From Affinirhizobium straminoryzae (lineage in GTDB: Bacteria > Pseudomonadota > Alphaproteobacteria > Rhizobiales > Rhizobiaceae): a stretch of DNA of 64,000 bases. The notes under the pieces are model-generated. The model was not told the origin of the DNA. It made no database searches and saw only the letters and a list, made by a program, of their open reading frames with translations. Positions 35,724 through 45,676 of the stretch are shown here, in pieces (position 1 is the first letter of the stretch; each line of letters opens with the position of its first letter). The stretch covers positions 1 through 64,000 of the forward strand of contig NZ_VJMG01000001.1 in the NCBI RefSeq assembly GCF_007004135.1, in the 5' to 3' direction. A program made the position numbers and the translations under genes.

Positions 35724-37091
35724 ATGACGGCACGGATCCTGGTTGTTGACGATGTTCCGGCCAATGTGACGTTGCTGGAAGCCAGGCTGATTGCCGAATA
35801 TTTCGAGGTGCTGTCCGCCTCAAGCGGTCCCCAAGCGCTCGACATCGTCGCCAGCACCCCCGTCGATATCATCCTTCTCGACGTCATGATGCCCGGCATG
35901 GATGGATTCGAGGTCTGTGCGCGGCTGAAGGCCGATCCGCAGTCGGCCCATATCCCCGTCGTCATGGTGACCGCGCTCGATCAGCCGGCCGACCGCGTAC
36001 AGGGGCTCAAGGCCGGTGCCGACGATTTTCTGACCAAGCCCGTGAATGATCTGCAGCTCGTCTCGCGCGTGAAAAGCCTCGTGCGGCTGAAGACGCTGAG
36101 CGACGAATTGCGTATCCGTGCCGAGACCGCCCGCAAGATCGGTGTCGACGATGCCTTCCGCCTGGATCTGATGGACGGGCCGGGGAGGGTGCTTCTGGTC
36201 GACAACCGTGCCGCCTCGCAGGAGCGCATTGTCCGGACGCTGAAGCCGGTTGCGGAGGTGGATGCCCTGTCGGACCCCCAGGCTGCACTGTTTCAGGCGG
36301 CGGAGAGCCCGGTCGATCTCGTGATCGTCAATGCGGCGGGCGACGAATACGATCCTCTGCGGCTGTGTGCGCAGCTTCGGCTGCTGGAGCGCACCCGCTT
36401 CCTGCCGCTGCTGCTGGTGACCGATACGGGTGACGAGGACATGGTGATCCGCGCGCTGGACCTCGGCGTCAACGACTACATCATGCGTCCGGTCGATCCG
36501 AATGAACTGGTCGCCCGAACGCTGACCCAGATCAAGCGCAAGCGCTACAACGATCGCCTGCGGGCGAGCCTCAGCCAGACCATCGAGCTTGCCGTGACAG
36601 ACGGGCTGACAGGCCTCAGCAACCGTCGCTCTCTCGACAGTCACCTGAAGACGCTGTTCAACCGTGCAGCCAGCCGCATGCGGCCGCTCTCCGTCTGCAT
36701 GACCGATATCGACCGCTTCAAGCAGGTCAACGATACCTATGGTCACGATGCAGGTGATGAGGTGTTGCGCGAATTTGCCCGCCGCATCCGCTCCACCGTG
36801 CGGGGGGCGGATCTTGCCTGCCGTTACGGTGGCGAGGAATTCGTCGTGGTCATGCCGGATACCGATGCGGCGGCGGCTGCCGCCATCGCCGAGCGACTGC
36901 GCGCCATCATCGAAGGGGAGCCCTTCGTCCTGAATCAGGGGACGCAGCGGCTGTCGATCACCGCCTCCATTGGAATTGCCAGCAACGCCAGCGGTATCGA
37001 TACGCCCGAACATTTGCTCAAGCAGGCCGATCGCGCGCTCTACGCCGCAAAGCTCGCAGGACGAAACCGAGTCGTCGCCTCTGCAGCATGA
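35724..37091 (+). CDS. pleD: Diguanylate cyclase response regulator PleD
   Basis: Makes cyclic di-GMP in response to phosphorylation, driving cell-pole development. The 455-aa protein has receiver domain 1 with phosphoacceptor Asp53 (DIILLDVMMPGMDG), a second receiver whose acceptor position reads Asn in VIVNAAGDE and is therefore adaptor-like, and a GGDEF domain with the active motif RYGGEEF. An inhibitory I-site RxxD (RGAD) lies five residues before GGEEF. Co-transcribed with divK. Confidence 0.95.
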   Translation: MTARILVVDDVPANVTLLEARLIAEYFEVLSASSGPQALDIVASTPVDIILLDVMMPGMDGFEVCARLKADPQSAHIPVVMVTALDQPADRVQGLKAGADDFLTKPVNDLQLVSRVKSLVRLKTLSDELRIRAETARKIGVDDAFRLDLMDGPGRVLLVDNRAASQERIVRTLKPVAEVDALSDPQAALFQAAESPVDLVIVNAAGDEYDPLRLCAQLRLLERTRFLPLLLVTDTGDEDMVIRALDLGVNDYIMRPVDPNELVARTLTQIKRKRYNDRLRASLSQTIELAVTDGLTGLSNRRSLDSHLKTLFNRAASRMRPLSVCMTDIDRFKQVNDTYGHDAGDEVLREFARRIRSTVRGADLACRYGGEEFVVVMPDTDAAAAAAIAERLRAIIEGEPFVLNQGTQRLSITASIGIASNASGIDTPEHLLKQADRALYAAKLAGRNRVVASAA

Positions 37092-37807
37092 TGATTCGCG
37101 CTTTTATTGAAAAAACCGATAGAACTGCTCTCACGCCTGCCCCCGTTCGGCGGCCGGCAAGCTTTGCCAAAAGTTAGACGAAGCCTGGAAATTACACTGC
37201 ACTATCCGAAATTTCGTATGGCTTTGACAAAAGCCTGATTCACAAAGCGTCTTGCTTTGCGGCACATTGTCCAAAAAACACTCAGCTTTTGCCGGATTGA
37301 CTCGTCGCAAAGTTGGTGTGCAATATTACTTGCCTTAATTCCCAGTGGATATAGCAATCGGCGCCCTGTTTTTAACCATGTCCTGGGGAAAAATGTGTGC
37401 AGGTTAAGAATAGGTTGATTTTCGTTCTAAATTACGCAAGTTTAGCACCAAGGCAGCTTGTTCCCTTCGGGAACTCAGATACCCCATGATGCTCAGGTCC
37501 GCCGCATCTCCTGGGTCGTGGGGTCGGTCGGTCGGTTCGCATATCACGCGGTTCCTCGTGCCGCTTGCGCGCCGACCGGCCCCCTTAAGCTATTTCCCCG
37601 CCAATACTGATCATAGCCATCGTCTGACAGTGCATCGTGCTTGGGCCTTACGCGAAGACCCGTGATCTCGCGGCGAAGGTGCCCGTGTCTGTTCTATTCA
37701 TTCAGGTGCGGCGGAAAGGGGCCGGCGATATCATGCCGTCGTGCTGGTCGCGGGGGCAACGGACGCCGCCATATCACGGCAGGTCCTGCCGCTGGATGCC
37801 GACAATG
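37092..37807. other. AT-richer spacer after pleD
   Basis: About 715 bases with no convincing gene. The first 350 bases are markedly AT-richer than their surroundings. I note one small hairpin (GTTCCC/GGGAAC, 37460-37474), a TTAACCAT word near 37375 resembling a CtrA half-site, and a TCGG tandem near 37525. The open frame at 37637-37843 runs into the rpmG terminator and is not credible. Confidence 0.5.
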
Positions 37808-37841
37808 AAAAAGGCGCGGAGCCGGAGCGCCGCGCCTTTTT
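37808..37841 (-). terminator. Intrinsic terminator of rpmG
   Basis: AAAAAGGCGCGG (37808-37819) and CCGCGCCTTTTT (37830-37841) form a perfect stem over a 10-base loop, 22 bases past the rpmG stop. The flanking A and T runs make it usable in both directions. Confidence 0.85.
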
Positions 37842-37863
37842 GAAGAGAAGAAACTGATCAAGC

Positions 37864-38031
37864 TTACTTGATCTTGGTTTCCTTGAACTCAACGTGCTTC
37901 TTGACGACCGGGTCATACTTGGTCTTGGTCATCTTGTCCGTCATCGTACGGCTGTTCTTCGTCGTGACGTAGAAGAAACCGGTATCGGCCGTCGACAGCA
38001 GCTTGATTTTGATGGTCGTAGCTTTCGCCAT
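37864..38031 (-). CDS. rpmG: 50S ribosomal protein L33
   Basis: A 55-aa basic ribosomal protein starting [20 protein letters not shown] and ending FKETKIK, an unmistakable L33. It is the cysteine-free (C-minus) form, lacking the zinc-binding CxxC pairs, typical of alphaproteobacteria. A strong terminator follows its stop. It stands alone between pleD and the MFS transporter gene. Confidence 0.95.
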   Translation of the reverse strand: MAKATTIKIKLLSTADTGFFYVTTKNSRTMTDKMTKTKYDPVVKKHVEFKETKIK

Positions 38032-38123
38032 GGTCTTCCTGCCTCTGAATAAAAATCAAGCCGCGGACGCCTGAGCGGTCCACGGCGAAATCTGGCGCGA
38101 AACTACAAATCGCGCCCGAAAAG

Positions 38124-39308
38124 TCAAGCCCGTTCTCTGCCGAAAAGCAGTCGGCAGATGGATATCAGCACATAAAGCCCGAAGAAGCCTGCCAGAGCCC
38201 AGGCAAAGCCGTTGTTTCCACTGATGTCGATGGCCGCACCGATCGCCTGCGGACCGGTCACGGTGCCAACGGCATAACAGAAGACGAAGGCTGCGTTGGC
38301 GGCAACAAGGTCCGATCCGGTGAGTCGCGAACCGAGATGGGCAAGGCCAACCGTGTAAAGACCGGAGACGCAGCCGCCCCAGACGAGCAGCAGACCGGCC
38401 ATCAGCCACCAGTGATGGATGAGGAAGGGCAGAGCCAGCGCCCCCATCAGGCCGGCAATCGCCATCAGGAACAGCATCGGGCGACGGTCCTTCAACCGGT
38501 CGGAAATCATGCCGAACGGGATCTGGAACACCATGTTGCCGATACCCATCACCGTCAGCAGCAGCGCGGCATTCGCTTCCGGCAGGCCTGAGCGATTGGC
38601 ATAGACCGGAAAGAGCGACAGGCCGCCGGCTTCCACGGCGCCGAAGACGAAGACGGCAGCCGTCGCGGTGGGCACCAGGAAGACATAGCGCATGAAGTGC
38701 TTCTGCGGCTTTTCTTCCAGCACCGGGCTTTCGCCACGGGCAATGTAGATCGGCACGAAGGCAACGAGAATGGCGCAGGCGCCGATGATGAAGGGCAGGA
38801 TGCCCTCGCTGCCGATCGCCGAGAAGATCAGGGGGCCGATGGCAAAGCCGACGGCCAGCACAGTGGCATAGATGCCGAGCACCAGCCCGCGGCGGCGCGG
38901 AGGGGCTGCGGCATTGATCCAGAACTCCGAGAGAATGAACAGCGTCGTGGTGGCGCCGTGGAAGGTCAGGCGAAGCGGAAACCACATCCAGAAGGCTTCC
39001 GCATAATAAAAGCCGAGCGCGCTCACAGCGGAGATCAGGACCGCCCACAGCATGGTGCGGGCCACGCCGAAATCATGGGCAAGCCGGGTGCTGATCGGCG
39101 CCGCGATCATGGCGGCAACGCCGGCCATGGCTGAGTTGAGGCCGATCAGGGTCGACGAGATGCCGCGCTTTTCCAGAATGATGCTGAGCAGAGGCAGGCC
39201 GAGGCCGATGGCAATGCCGACTGCACTGATGGCAGAAATGGCAGCGACCAGCGACGGCCAATGGATTTCTTCGGGGTGGCCCATATTGCCGCCCGTCGAT
39301 TGGGACAT
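38124..39308 (-). CDS. MFS transporter
   Basis: A 394-aa major facilitator with twelve predicted helices. The cytoplasmic loop between helices 2 and 3 and the PPRRRGLVLGIYATVLAVGFAIGP segment in helix 4-5 resemble efflux or sugar permeases of the YfcJ/YbfB kind; the substrate is unknown. The ATG at 39308 is chosen because AAGGA lies 7 bases before it; an ATG at 39335 lacks a site. Downstream member of the minus-strand run from topA. Confidence 0.82.
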   Translation of the reverse strand: MSQSTGGNMGHPEEIHWPSLVAAISAISAVGIAIGLGLPLLSIILEKRGISSTLIGLNSAMAGVAAMIAAPISTRLAHDFGVARTMLWAVLISAVSALGFYYAEAFWMWFPLRLTFHGATTTLFILSEFWINAAAPPRRRGLVLGIYATVLAVGFAIGPLIFSAIGSEGILPFIIGACAILVAFVPIYIARGESPVLEEKPQKHFMRYVFLVPTATAAVFVFGAVEAGGLSLFPVYANRSGLPEANAALLLTVMGIGNMVFQIPFGMISDRLKDRRPMLFLMAIAGLMGALALPFLIHHWWLMAGLLLVWGGCVSGLYTVGLAHLGSRLTGSDLVAANAAFVFCYAVGTVTGPQAIGAAIDISGNNGFAWALAGFFGLYVLISICRLLFGRERA

Positions 39309-39341
39309 CTTACGATCCTTCGTGTAGGAATCCATTTTTCT

Positions 39342-40040
39342 TTACAGCCGATGACGCAGAAACATGCCGTTACGATTGGTGTACACCCATACATCGCTTC
39401 CAAACGGCAAAGAACGGTTCGACTCAAGTGATTTTTTTAAGTCATCGAGCACGGCGAGGACGATCTCCGGCATTTTGACCGCCTCCAGCGCGTCGAGAGA
39501 CAGCCAGTGCAGGTCGGACAGCTCGGCACTTTCCGTCGGGTGCTGCGCCTCGATGCCGGCTTCATCGGTAAAGGCGGCGAAAAAGCGATTGTCGAAGCGG
39601 CGCGACGCACCGGGCGGCGTCACCGCGCGCGCGATATAGCGCAGGCAGGAGAGGTCCGGTGCCATATCCGGCATGGTGGAAAGGTGCAGACCCGTTTCCT
39701 CGCAAAGCTCGCGGGCGGCTGCAAGGGCCAGTGCGCGGGCGCTTGCCTCGGAAAGGGGGCGGCGACCGTTCTGCTTGAGCCGGTCGAGCACCAGAGGATG
39801 CAGGTCCTGGGCGAAGGGCAGGGCATGGTCGCGTGGATCGCGCCGGCCGCCGGGCACCACATAGAGATCCGGCATGAAGACGTGGGCGCTGCCGCGCCGG
39901 CCGACAAGGATGCGATGGCTTGCGCCGCTGCGGTCGATCAGGATCAGCGAGGCGGAGGCACGCGGACGCAGTCTCGCGGCAGCCGGGGCGGCCACGGTGG
40001 ACATGGCAGCCTGCGCCGATGCGCGGGACGTGCGGGTCAT
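39342..40040 (-). CDS. NUDIX hydrolase family protein
   Basis: A 232-aa protein. Central text VVPGGRRDPRDH and, after an insert, ALAAARELCEETGL contains the glutamate core of a NUDIX box (REL-EETGL), pointing to hydrolysis of a nucleoside-diphosphate-linked compound. The insertion between the two halves is of the long type seen in the RNR/CoA-pyrophosphatase-like branch. An Ala-rich tract starts the protein. It lies 13 bases after the DUF983 gene. Confidence 0.78.
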   Translation of the reverse strand: MTRTSRASAQAAMSTVAAPAAARLRPRASASLILIDRSGASHRILVGRRGSAHVFMPDLYVVPGGRRDPRDHALPFAQDLHPLVLDRLKQNGRRPLSEASARALALAAARELCEETGLHLSTMPDMAPDLSCLRYIARAVTPPGASRRFDNRFFAAFTDEAGIEAQHPTESAELSDLHWLSLDALEAVKMPEIVLAVLDDLKKSLESNRSLPFGSDVWVYTNRNGMFLRHRL

Positions 40041-40053
40041 GCCGTCGGTCCGA

Positions 40054-40521
40054 TCATGCGCCGTGGCCGCCGCGGCCGGGATCGATGCTCTCGTCCTCAT
40101 TGCCGAAGCCATGCATTCTCAGCGCCCATTGCAGGCCGATCACGCCGCCCTTGATGGGCTGCATGGAGGCGAGCGCCGTCAGGATGGTGATGGGGGTCCA
40201 GATGGCGAGATGCGTCCACATCGACAGGTGCCACACCATGTCGGTCATCATGAAGCCGCCGACCGTGACGTGACCGATCACGAAGATGACCAGATAGGGC
40301 GGAAGGTCATCGGCGCGGTGGTGAAACATTTCCTCGCCACAGGCCGCACAGCGGTCGACCGGCTTCAGGAAGCTCTTGAACAGGCGGCCGCTGCCGCAGT
40401 TCGGGCAGGTGCATTTCAGACCGCGCAGGATGGACTGGCCGAGCGGGCGCTCCGGGCGATCGGCGCCGCCATACCGGATGGGGTGAGCCGGGGCATGGGC
40501 GTGATCGCTCGACACTGTCAT
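40054..40521 (-). CDS. DUF983 family zinc-ribbon membrane protein
   Basis: A 155-aa protein. A four-cysteine zinc ribbon (CPNCGSGRLF and CAACGEEM) is followed by two membrane helices around residues 85-105 and 113-133. DUF983 proteins are conserved in alphaproteobacteria; function is unknown. MTVSSDHAH at 40521 is the likely start; it begins 10 bases after the rnr stop, in the topA-rnr unit. Confidence 0.85.
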   Translation of the reverse strand: MTVSSDHAHAPAHPIRYGGADRPERPLGQSILRGLKCTCPNCGSGRLFKSFLKPVDRCAACGEEMFHHRADDLPPYLVIFVIGHVTVGGFMMTDMVWHLSMWTHLAIWTPITILTALASMQPIKGGVIGLQWALRMHGFGNEDESIDPGRGGHGA

Positions 40522-40531
40522 CGCTTTTCTC

Positions 40532-42883
40532 CTAGCGGCCGCGCCGTGGCGGGCGGGTTCCGGGTTTGCGCGCTGCACGCCGTCCCGACTTGTGGAAGGA
40601 ACGGGTCGCCGCGCCCATCTTCTGGCCCTCGCTCAGCATCTCGAAACGGAGAGCGCCGGCAAGAGGGATAGCTTCTGCCAGTCTAACATCCACTGCGTCA
40701 CCAAGCTGATAACCGAGGCCGGTCTTGTCGCCGATCAGCGCCTGCCGGCTTTCGTCATAGTGGAAGTAATCATTACCAATGGTAGATATGGGCACGAAAC
40801 CGTCGGCGCCATAGGTTGGAAGCGTGACAAAAAGTCCCGCCTTGGTGACGCCGGAAACGCGCCCCTCGAATTCCTGGCCCACCCGTTCAGCCAGATGATG
40901 GGCGATCAGGCGGTTGATCGTATCACGCTCGGCCGCCATCGCGCGACGTTCGAAGGTGGAGATTTCCGCCGCGATGTCGTCGAGTTGTGCCTCTTCCTCC
41001 GGCGTGATGCCGCCTTCGCCAAGGCCGAGCGAGCCTACCAGCGCGCGATGCACGATGAGGTCGGCATAGCGGCGGATCGGCGAGGTGAAATGCGCGTATT
41101 TCATCAGGTTGAGGCCGAAATGGCCGATGTTTTCCGGGCTGTAGACGGCCTGGCTCTGGCTGCGCAGCACCATTTCGTTGACCATCACCTGGTGCGGCGT
41201 GTCCTCGGCGCGCGCCAGAATCCCGTTGAAGGAATTGGCACGCATCTGGCCGCCCTTGGCCATGGAGATGCCGAGTGTCGCCAGGAACTCCCGCAGCACC
41301 TCCTGCTTGGCGAGCGAGGGCGCATCATGGACGCGGTAGATCAGCGGCTGGCGCTTCTTTTCCAGCGTTTCTGCCGCGCAGACATTGGCCTGGATCATCA
41401 TTTCCTCGATCAGCTTGTGGGCATCGAGGCGTTCAGGAATGATGACCTTGTCGACCGTGCCGTCGGACTTCAGCAGAATCTTGCGCTCGGGCATGTCGAG
41501 TTCGAGCGGCTGGCGACGGTCGCGACCGCGCTTCATCACCGCATAGGCGTGCCACAGCGGCTTCAGGATCGGCTCCAGCAGCGGGCCGGTCTTGTCGTCC
41601 GGCTTGCCGTCGATCGCAGCCTGCGCCTGCTGGTAGGAGAGTTTTGCCGCGCTCTTCATCATGATGCGGTGGAAGGTGTGGCTCGCCTTGCGGCCGTCCT
41701 TGGAAAACACCATGCGCACGGCAAGCGCCGGCCGGTCCTCGCCTTCGCGCAGCGAGCAGAGATTGTTGGAGATCCGTTCCGGCAACATGGGAACGACGCG
41801 GTCGGGGAAATAGACGGAATTGCCGCGCTTCAGCGCCTCTCGGTCGAGCGGCGCGCCGGTGCGCACATACCAGGACACATCGGCAATGGCGACCGTGACG
41901 ATCACGCCGTCCGGATTGTCCGGGGAGGGGTCCGGTTCGGCATAGACCGCGTCGTCATGGTCCTTGGCGTCTGCGGGATCGATGGTCACGAGCGGCACGT
42001 GGCGCCAGTCCTCGCGTTTCGCCATACTGGCGGGGCGCGCTTCTTCCGCCTCGTCCATCACCGGTTTCGGGAAGATATGCGGGATGCCATGCGAATAGAT
42101 GGCGATCATCGAGATCGCCTTTTCCGAGGCAACCGAGCCGACTACCGTCAGAACCTTCGCCCGCGTGAGGCCAAAACGGTTGCCGCGCAGCACATCGGCC
42201 TCGATCAGATCGCCATCCTTTGCCTCGCCGAGATCGCTGAGCGCGATCTGCATTTCCTCGCCGCGCCGGTCGATCGGCAACAGGCGTGCACCGCCTTCCG
42301 GCATCATGCGGATGACGCCAAGCGCAGCATTGCGGTGCTTGTCGATGATTTTCACGACACGCGCCGTATAGGCCGGGCCTTTGCGATCCTTGTTGGGGAA
42401 GATCTTGGCAAGCACCCGGTCGCCAAGGCCTGCGGTGGGCGTTTTCGCCTTGCTGCGGTTGTCGGAGGACTGGCGGATCAGCACCGCCGGCGCCACGCCC
42501 TGGTCGTCCAGCCATTCGGCCGGCCGTGCGATGAGTTCGCCGTCCTTGCCGCGGCTGGTGATGTCGAGCACCGTCATCGGCGGTAGCGCACCCGGCCGCG
42601 TCAGCGCCTTGCGGCTCTTCTGCAGAAGGCCCTCGTCTTCAAGGTCGCGCAGAACATCCTTCAACTCCACGCGTGTGTCGCCCTTCAGGCCGAAGGCCTT
42701 GGCGATTTCCCGCTTGGTGGCGCGGTCGGGATTGTCGGCAATGAATTCCAGCAGTACCTCGCGCGGGGGAACCACGCCCTGCACGATGATCGACCTGTCA
42801 CCGGATGCGGCCAGTTCCGCGCGAAGGGCAGCCTTGCGGCTCAAGGGTTGAGAGGGCTTGGCTTCGCGCGGTGTCTTGCTCAC
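40532..42883 (-). CDS. rnr: Ribonuclease R
   Basis: 3'-5' exoribonuclease of the RNB family that degrades structured RNA. The 783-aa product has an N-terminal helical/winged-helix region, cold-shock domains, the RNB catalytic core with DPADAKDHDDAVYAE (aspartate cluster) and RGNSVYFPDRVVPMLP, and a C-terminal S1 domain followed by a basic tail. The GTG start overlaps the topA stop by four bases (GTGA), so it depends on topA translation. Confidence 0.94.
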   Translation of the reverse strand: MSKTPREAKPSQPLSRKAALRAELAASGDRSIIVQGVVPPREVLLEFIADNPDRATKREIAKAFGLKGDTRVELKDVLRDLEDEGLLQKSRKALTRPGALPPMTVLDITSRGKDGELIARPAEWLDDQGVAPAVLIRQSSDNRSKAKTPTAGLGDRVLAKIFPNKDRKGPAYTARVVKIIDKHRNAALGVIRMMPEGGARLLPIDRRGEEMQIALSDLGEAKDGDLIEADVLRGNRFGLTRAKVLTVVGSVASEKAISMIAIYSHGIPHIFPKPVMDEAEEARPASMAKREDWRHVPLVTIDPADAKDHDDAVYAEPDPSPDNPDGVIVTVAIADVSWYVRTGAPLDREALKRGNSVYFPDRVVPMLPERISNNLCSLREGEDRPALAVRMVFSKDGRKASHTFHRIMMKSAAKLSYQQAQAAIDGKPDDKTGPLLEPILKPLWHAYAVMKRGRDRRQPLELDMPERKILLKSDGTVDKVIIPERLDAHKLIEEMMIQANVCAAETLEKKRQPLIYRVHDAPSLAKQEVLREFLATLGISMAKGGQMRANSFNGILARAEDTPHQVMVNEMVLRSQSQAVYSPENIGHFGLNLMKYAHFTSPIRRYADLIVHRALVGSLGLGEGGITPEEEAQLDDIAAEISTFERRAMAAERDTINRLIAHHLAERVGQEFEGRVSGVTKAGLFVTLPTYGADGFVPISTIGNDYFHYDESRQALIGDKTGLGYQLGDAVDVRLAEAIPLAGALRFEMLSEGQKMGAATRSFHKSGRRAARKPGTRPPRRGR

Positions 42884-45552
42884 GTGTCCGTCTTCTTCGT
42901 CTTGGTCGCGGCCTTCGGCTTGACCGGGGCCTTTGCCTTGGCGGGGGCCTTTTTCTTCGGCTTTGCCGTCTCCTCATCGGAGGCGGCTGCCTTGGTCTTC
43001 GGGGCGGCCTTGGCCGCCTTGCCCTTGGCGGCAGGCGTCTTGCCGGCTCTTTCGGTGAGAAGCGCAAGCGCCTCCTCCACCGTCACGCTCTGCGGATCCT
43101 TGCCTTTCGGCAGGGTGGCATTCACCTTGCCCCAGTTGACGTAAGGGCCATAGCGACCTTCCCGCACGGTGATGGCGCCGCCATCCGGATGGTTGCCGAG
43201 CTCCTTGAGCGCTGCGGTGCCCGTGCGGGCGCGCCCGCCACCCTTGCTCTGCTTTTCCGCGAGAACGGTGACGGCACGGTTGAGGCCGATCGAGAACACG
43301 TCCTCGACACTTTCCAGATTGGCATAGGTGCCGTCATGCAGCAGGAAGGGTCCGTAGCGGCCGATGCCGGCGGAAATCATCTTGGCCGTCTCCGGATGCT
43401 GGCCCACATCGCGCGGCAGGTTGATCAGCGCCAGCGCCTTCTCGTGGTCGATATCCTCGGGCTTCCAGCCGCGCGGCAGCGAGGCGCGCTTGGACTCCTT
43501 GCCATCCCCGCGCTGGATATAGGGGCCGAAGCGGCCGGAGCGCAGCGTCAGTTCCTCGCCGGTCATCGGATCGCTGCCGAGCGCCTTCGGTTCGTTGAGC
43601 GTTGCGGCTTCCGCTTCCGCACCGTCGGACGACAGCTGACGCGTGTAGTTGCATTCCGGATAGTTGGAACAGCCGACAAATGCGCCGTATTTGCCGAGCT
43701 TCAGCGACAGGTTGCCGGTGCCGCACACCTGACAGATGCGTGGATCGCTGCCATCCTCCCGCTTGGGGAAAACGAGTGGCGCGAGCGCCTCGTTCAGCGC
43801 ATCCAGCACGTTGGTGACGCGCAGTTCCTTGGTGTCTTCGATCTGGGCGAAGAAATCCTGCCAGAAATCGCGCAGAACCTGCTTCCAGTTGAGTTCGCCG
43901 GCTGAAATGCGGTCGAGCTTCTCCTCGAGATCGGCCGTGAAATCATATTCCACATACTTCGTGAAGAAGTTCTCGAGGAAGGCCGTGACAAGGCGTCCCT
44001 TCGAATGCGGGATCAGCTTGCGCTTCTCGACGACGATGTATTCGCGGTCGCTCAGCGTCTTCAGCGTCGCGGCATAGGTGGAGGGGCGGCCGATGCCGAG
44101 TTCTTCCATCTTCTTGATGAGAGAGGCTTCGGAATAGCGCGGCGGCGGCTCGGTGAAATGCTGGCTCGCATTCACCTTGTCCTTGTCCAGCTTTTCGCGC
44201 GCATTGATTTCCGGCAGGCGGCCGTCCTCGTCGTCCTCTCCGCCTTCGCCCTCCTCGCGGTGGTCCATGTAGGCTGCCAGGAAGCCGTCGAAGCGGATCA
44301 CGGAACCGACGGCGCGCAGGCCTGCGCGATCCGAACCATGGGCGGCGGCGATCTCCACCGTCGTCCGTTCCATCTCGGCGGAGGCCATCTGGCTGGCAAT
44401 GCCGCGCTTCCAGACCAGTTCATAGAGGCGCAGCTGATCGCTGTCGAGGAAACGGCGCACCTTGTCCGGCGAACGACTGAAATCGGTCGGGCGGATGGCT
44501 TCGTGGGCTTCCTGGGCGTTCTTGGCCTTGGTGGAATAGAAGCGTGCCTTTTCCGGCAGGTAGCGTTCGCCGAACTGGTCACCGATGGCACGGCGGGCTG
44601 CGTCGATTGCTTCCGGTGCCATCTGCACGCCATCGGTACGCATATAGGTGATGAGACCGACGGTTTCGCCGCCGATATCGACACCTTCATAGAGCTTCTG
44701 CGCCACCTGCATGGTGCGCGATGCCGAAAAGCCGAGATTGGAAGAGGCGGCCTGCTGCAGGGTCGAGGTTGTAAAGGGCGGGCCCGGATTGCGCTTGACG
44801 GGCTTTGCCTCGACGGACTCGACCGTATAGGCGGCACCTTCGAGAAGCGCCTTCAGGCGGCCGGCATCCTCGCCGTTCTTGACCCCGCGCGGCGGCAGGC
44901 GCTTTCCGTCGGCCGAGACCAGCTTTGCTTCGAACTGGTCGCCACGCGGCGTCTTGAGGAGCGCCGAGATGTTCCAGTATTCTTCCGGAACGAAGCGTTC
45001 GATTTCGCTCTCGCGATCGCAGACCAGGCGGAGCGCGACGGACTGCACGCGGCCGGCCGAGCGGGCGCCCGGCAGCTTGCGCCACAGCACAGGTGACAGG
45101 TTGAAGCCGACGAGATAATCCAGCGCGCGACGGGCAAGATAGGCGTCGACCAGCGCGATATCGATGTCGCGCGGGTTGGCCATGGCATCCAGCACCGCCT
45201 TCTTGGTGATCGCATTGAAGACCACGCGCTTCACCGGCTTGTCGCCGATCACCCGCTTCTTCTTCAAAAGATCCAGCACGTGCCAGGAAATGGCTTCCCC
45301 CTCGCGATCCGGGTCGGTTGCGAGAAAGAGGCCGTCCGAGCCCTTGACGGCATCGGCAATGTCTTTCATGCGCTTGGCCGAGGCGCTGTCGACCTCCCAG
45401 GACATTTCGAAGTCCTGGTCGGGCAGCACCGAGCCGTCCTTGGCCGGCAGGTCGCGCACGTGGCCAAAGGAAGCGAGAACCTTGTAGCCGGAGCCAAGAT
45501 ATTTGTTGATCGTCTTGGCCTTGGCAGGAGATTCTACAACTACAACATTCAT
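42880..45552 (-). CDS. topA: DNA topoisomerase I
   Basis: Type IA topoisomerase that removes negative supercoils. The 890-aa protein starts with a Toprim domain (MNVVVVESPAKAKTINKYLG), has the catalytic tyrosine in GLITYMRTDG, a C4 zinc finger (CQVCGTG ... CSNYPEC), several zinc-less repeats and a long Lys/Ala tail. The frame is open to 45711, but the Toprim start at 45552 is certain. First gene of the minus-strand run topA, rnr, DUF983, NUDIX, MFS. Confidence 0.96.
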   Translation of the reverse strand: MNVVVVESPAKAKTINKYLGSGYKVLASFGHVRDLPAKDGSVLPDQDFEMSWEVDSASAKRMKDIADAVKGSDGLFLATDPDREGEAISWHVLDLLKKKRVIGDKPVKRVVFNAITKKAVLDAMANPRDIDIALVDAYLARRALDYLVGFNLSPVLWRKLPGARSAGRVQSVALRLVCDRESEIERFVPEEYWNISALLKTPRGDQFEAKLVSADGKRLPPRGVKNGEDAGRLKALLEGAAYTVESVEAKPVKRNPGPPFTTSTLQQAASSNLGFSASRTMQVAQKLYEGVDIGGETVGLITYMRTDGVQMAPEAIDAARRAIGDQFGERYLPEKARFYSTKAKNAQEAHEAIRPTDFSRSPDKVRRFLDSDQLRLYELVWKRGIASQMASAEMERTTVEIAAAHGSDRAGLRAVGSVIRFDGFLAAYMDHREEGEGGEDDEDGRLPEINAREKLDKDKVNASQHFTEPPPRYSEASLIKKMEELGIGRPSTYAATLKTLSDREYIVVEKRKLIPHSKGRLVTAFLENFFTKYVEYDFTADLEEKLDRISAGELNWKQVLRDFWQDFFAQIEDTKELRVTNVLDALNEALAPLVFPKREDGSDPRICQVCGTGNLSLKLGKYGAFVGCSNYPECNYTRQLSSDGAEAEAATLNEPKALGSDPMTGEELTLRSGRFGPYIQRGDGKESKRASLPRGWKPEDIDHEKALALINLPRDVGQHPETAKMISAGIGRYGPFLLHDGTYANLESVEDVFSIGLNRAVTVLAEKQSKGGGRARTGTAALKELGNHPDGGAITVREGRYGPYVNWGKVNATLPKGKDPQSVTVEEALALLTERAGKTPAAKGKAAKAAPKTKAAASDEETAKPKKKAPAKAKAPVKPKAATKTKKTDT

Positions 45553-45676
45553 CTCTGTTCTCTGAAACGGCGTATGGTGGGTGTTCGCCGGGAAACCCGT
45601 GCCGGGAAACTGACCTCCCGACATGGAGGGCCTTTTGCCTGCGGTCAAGAGGGTGGCCGCATTTTCTCGACCGATG

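Noticed and set aside
37637-37843. 68-codon frame before rpmG
   Set aside because: It runs through the rpmG terminator and has no ribosome binding site.
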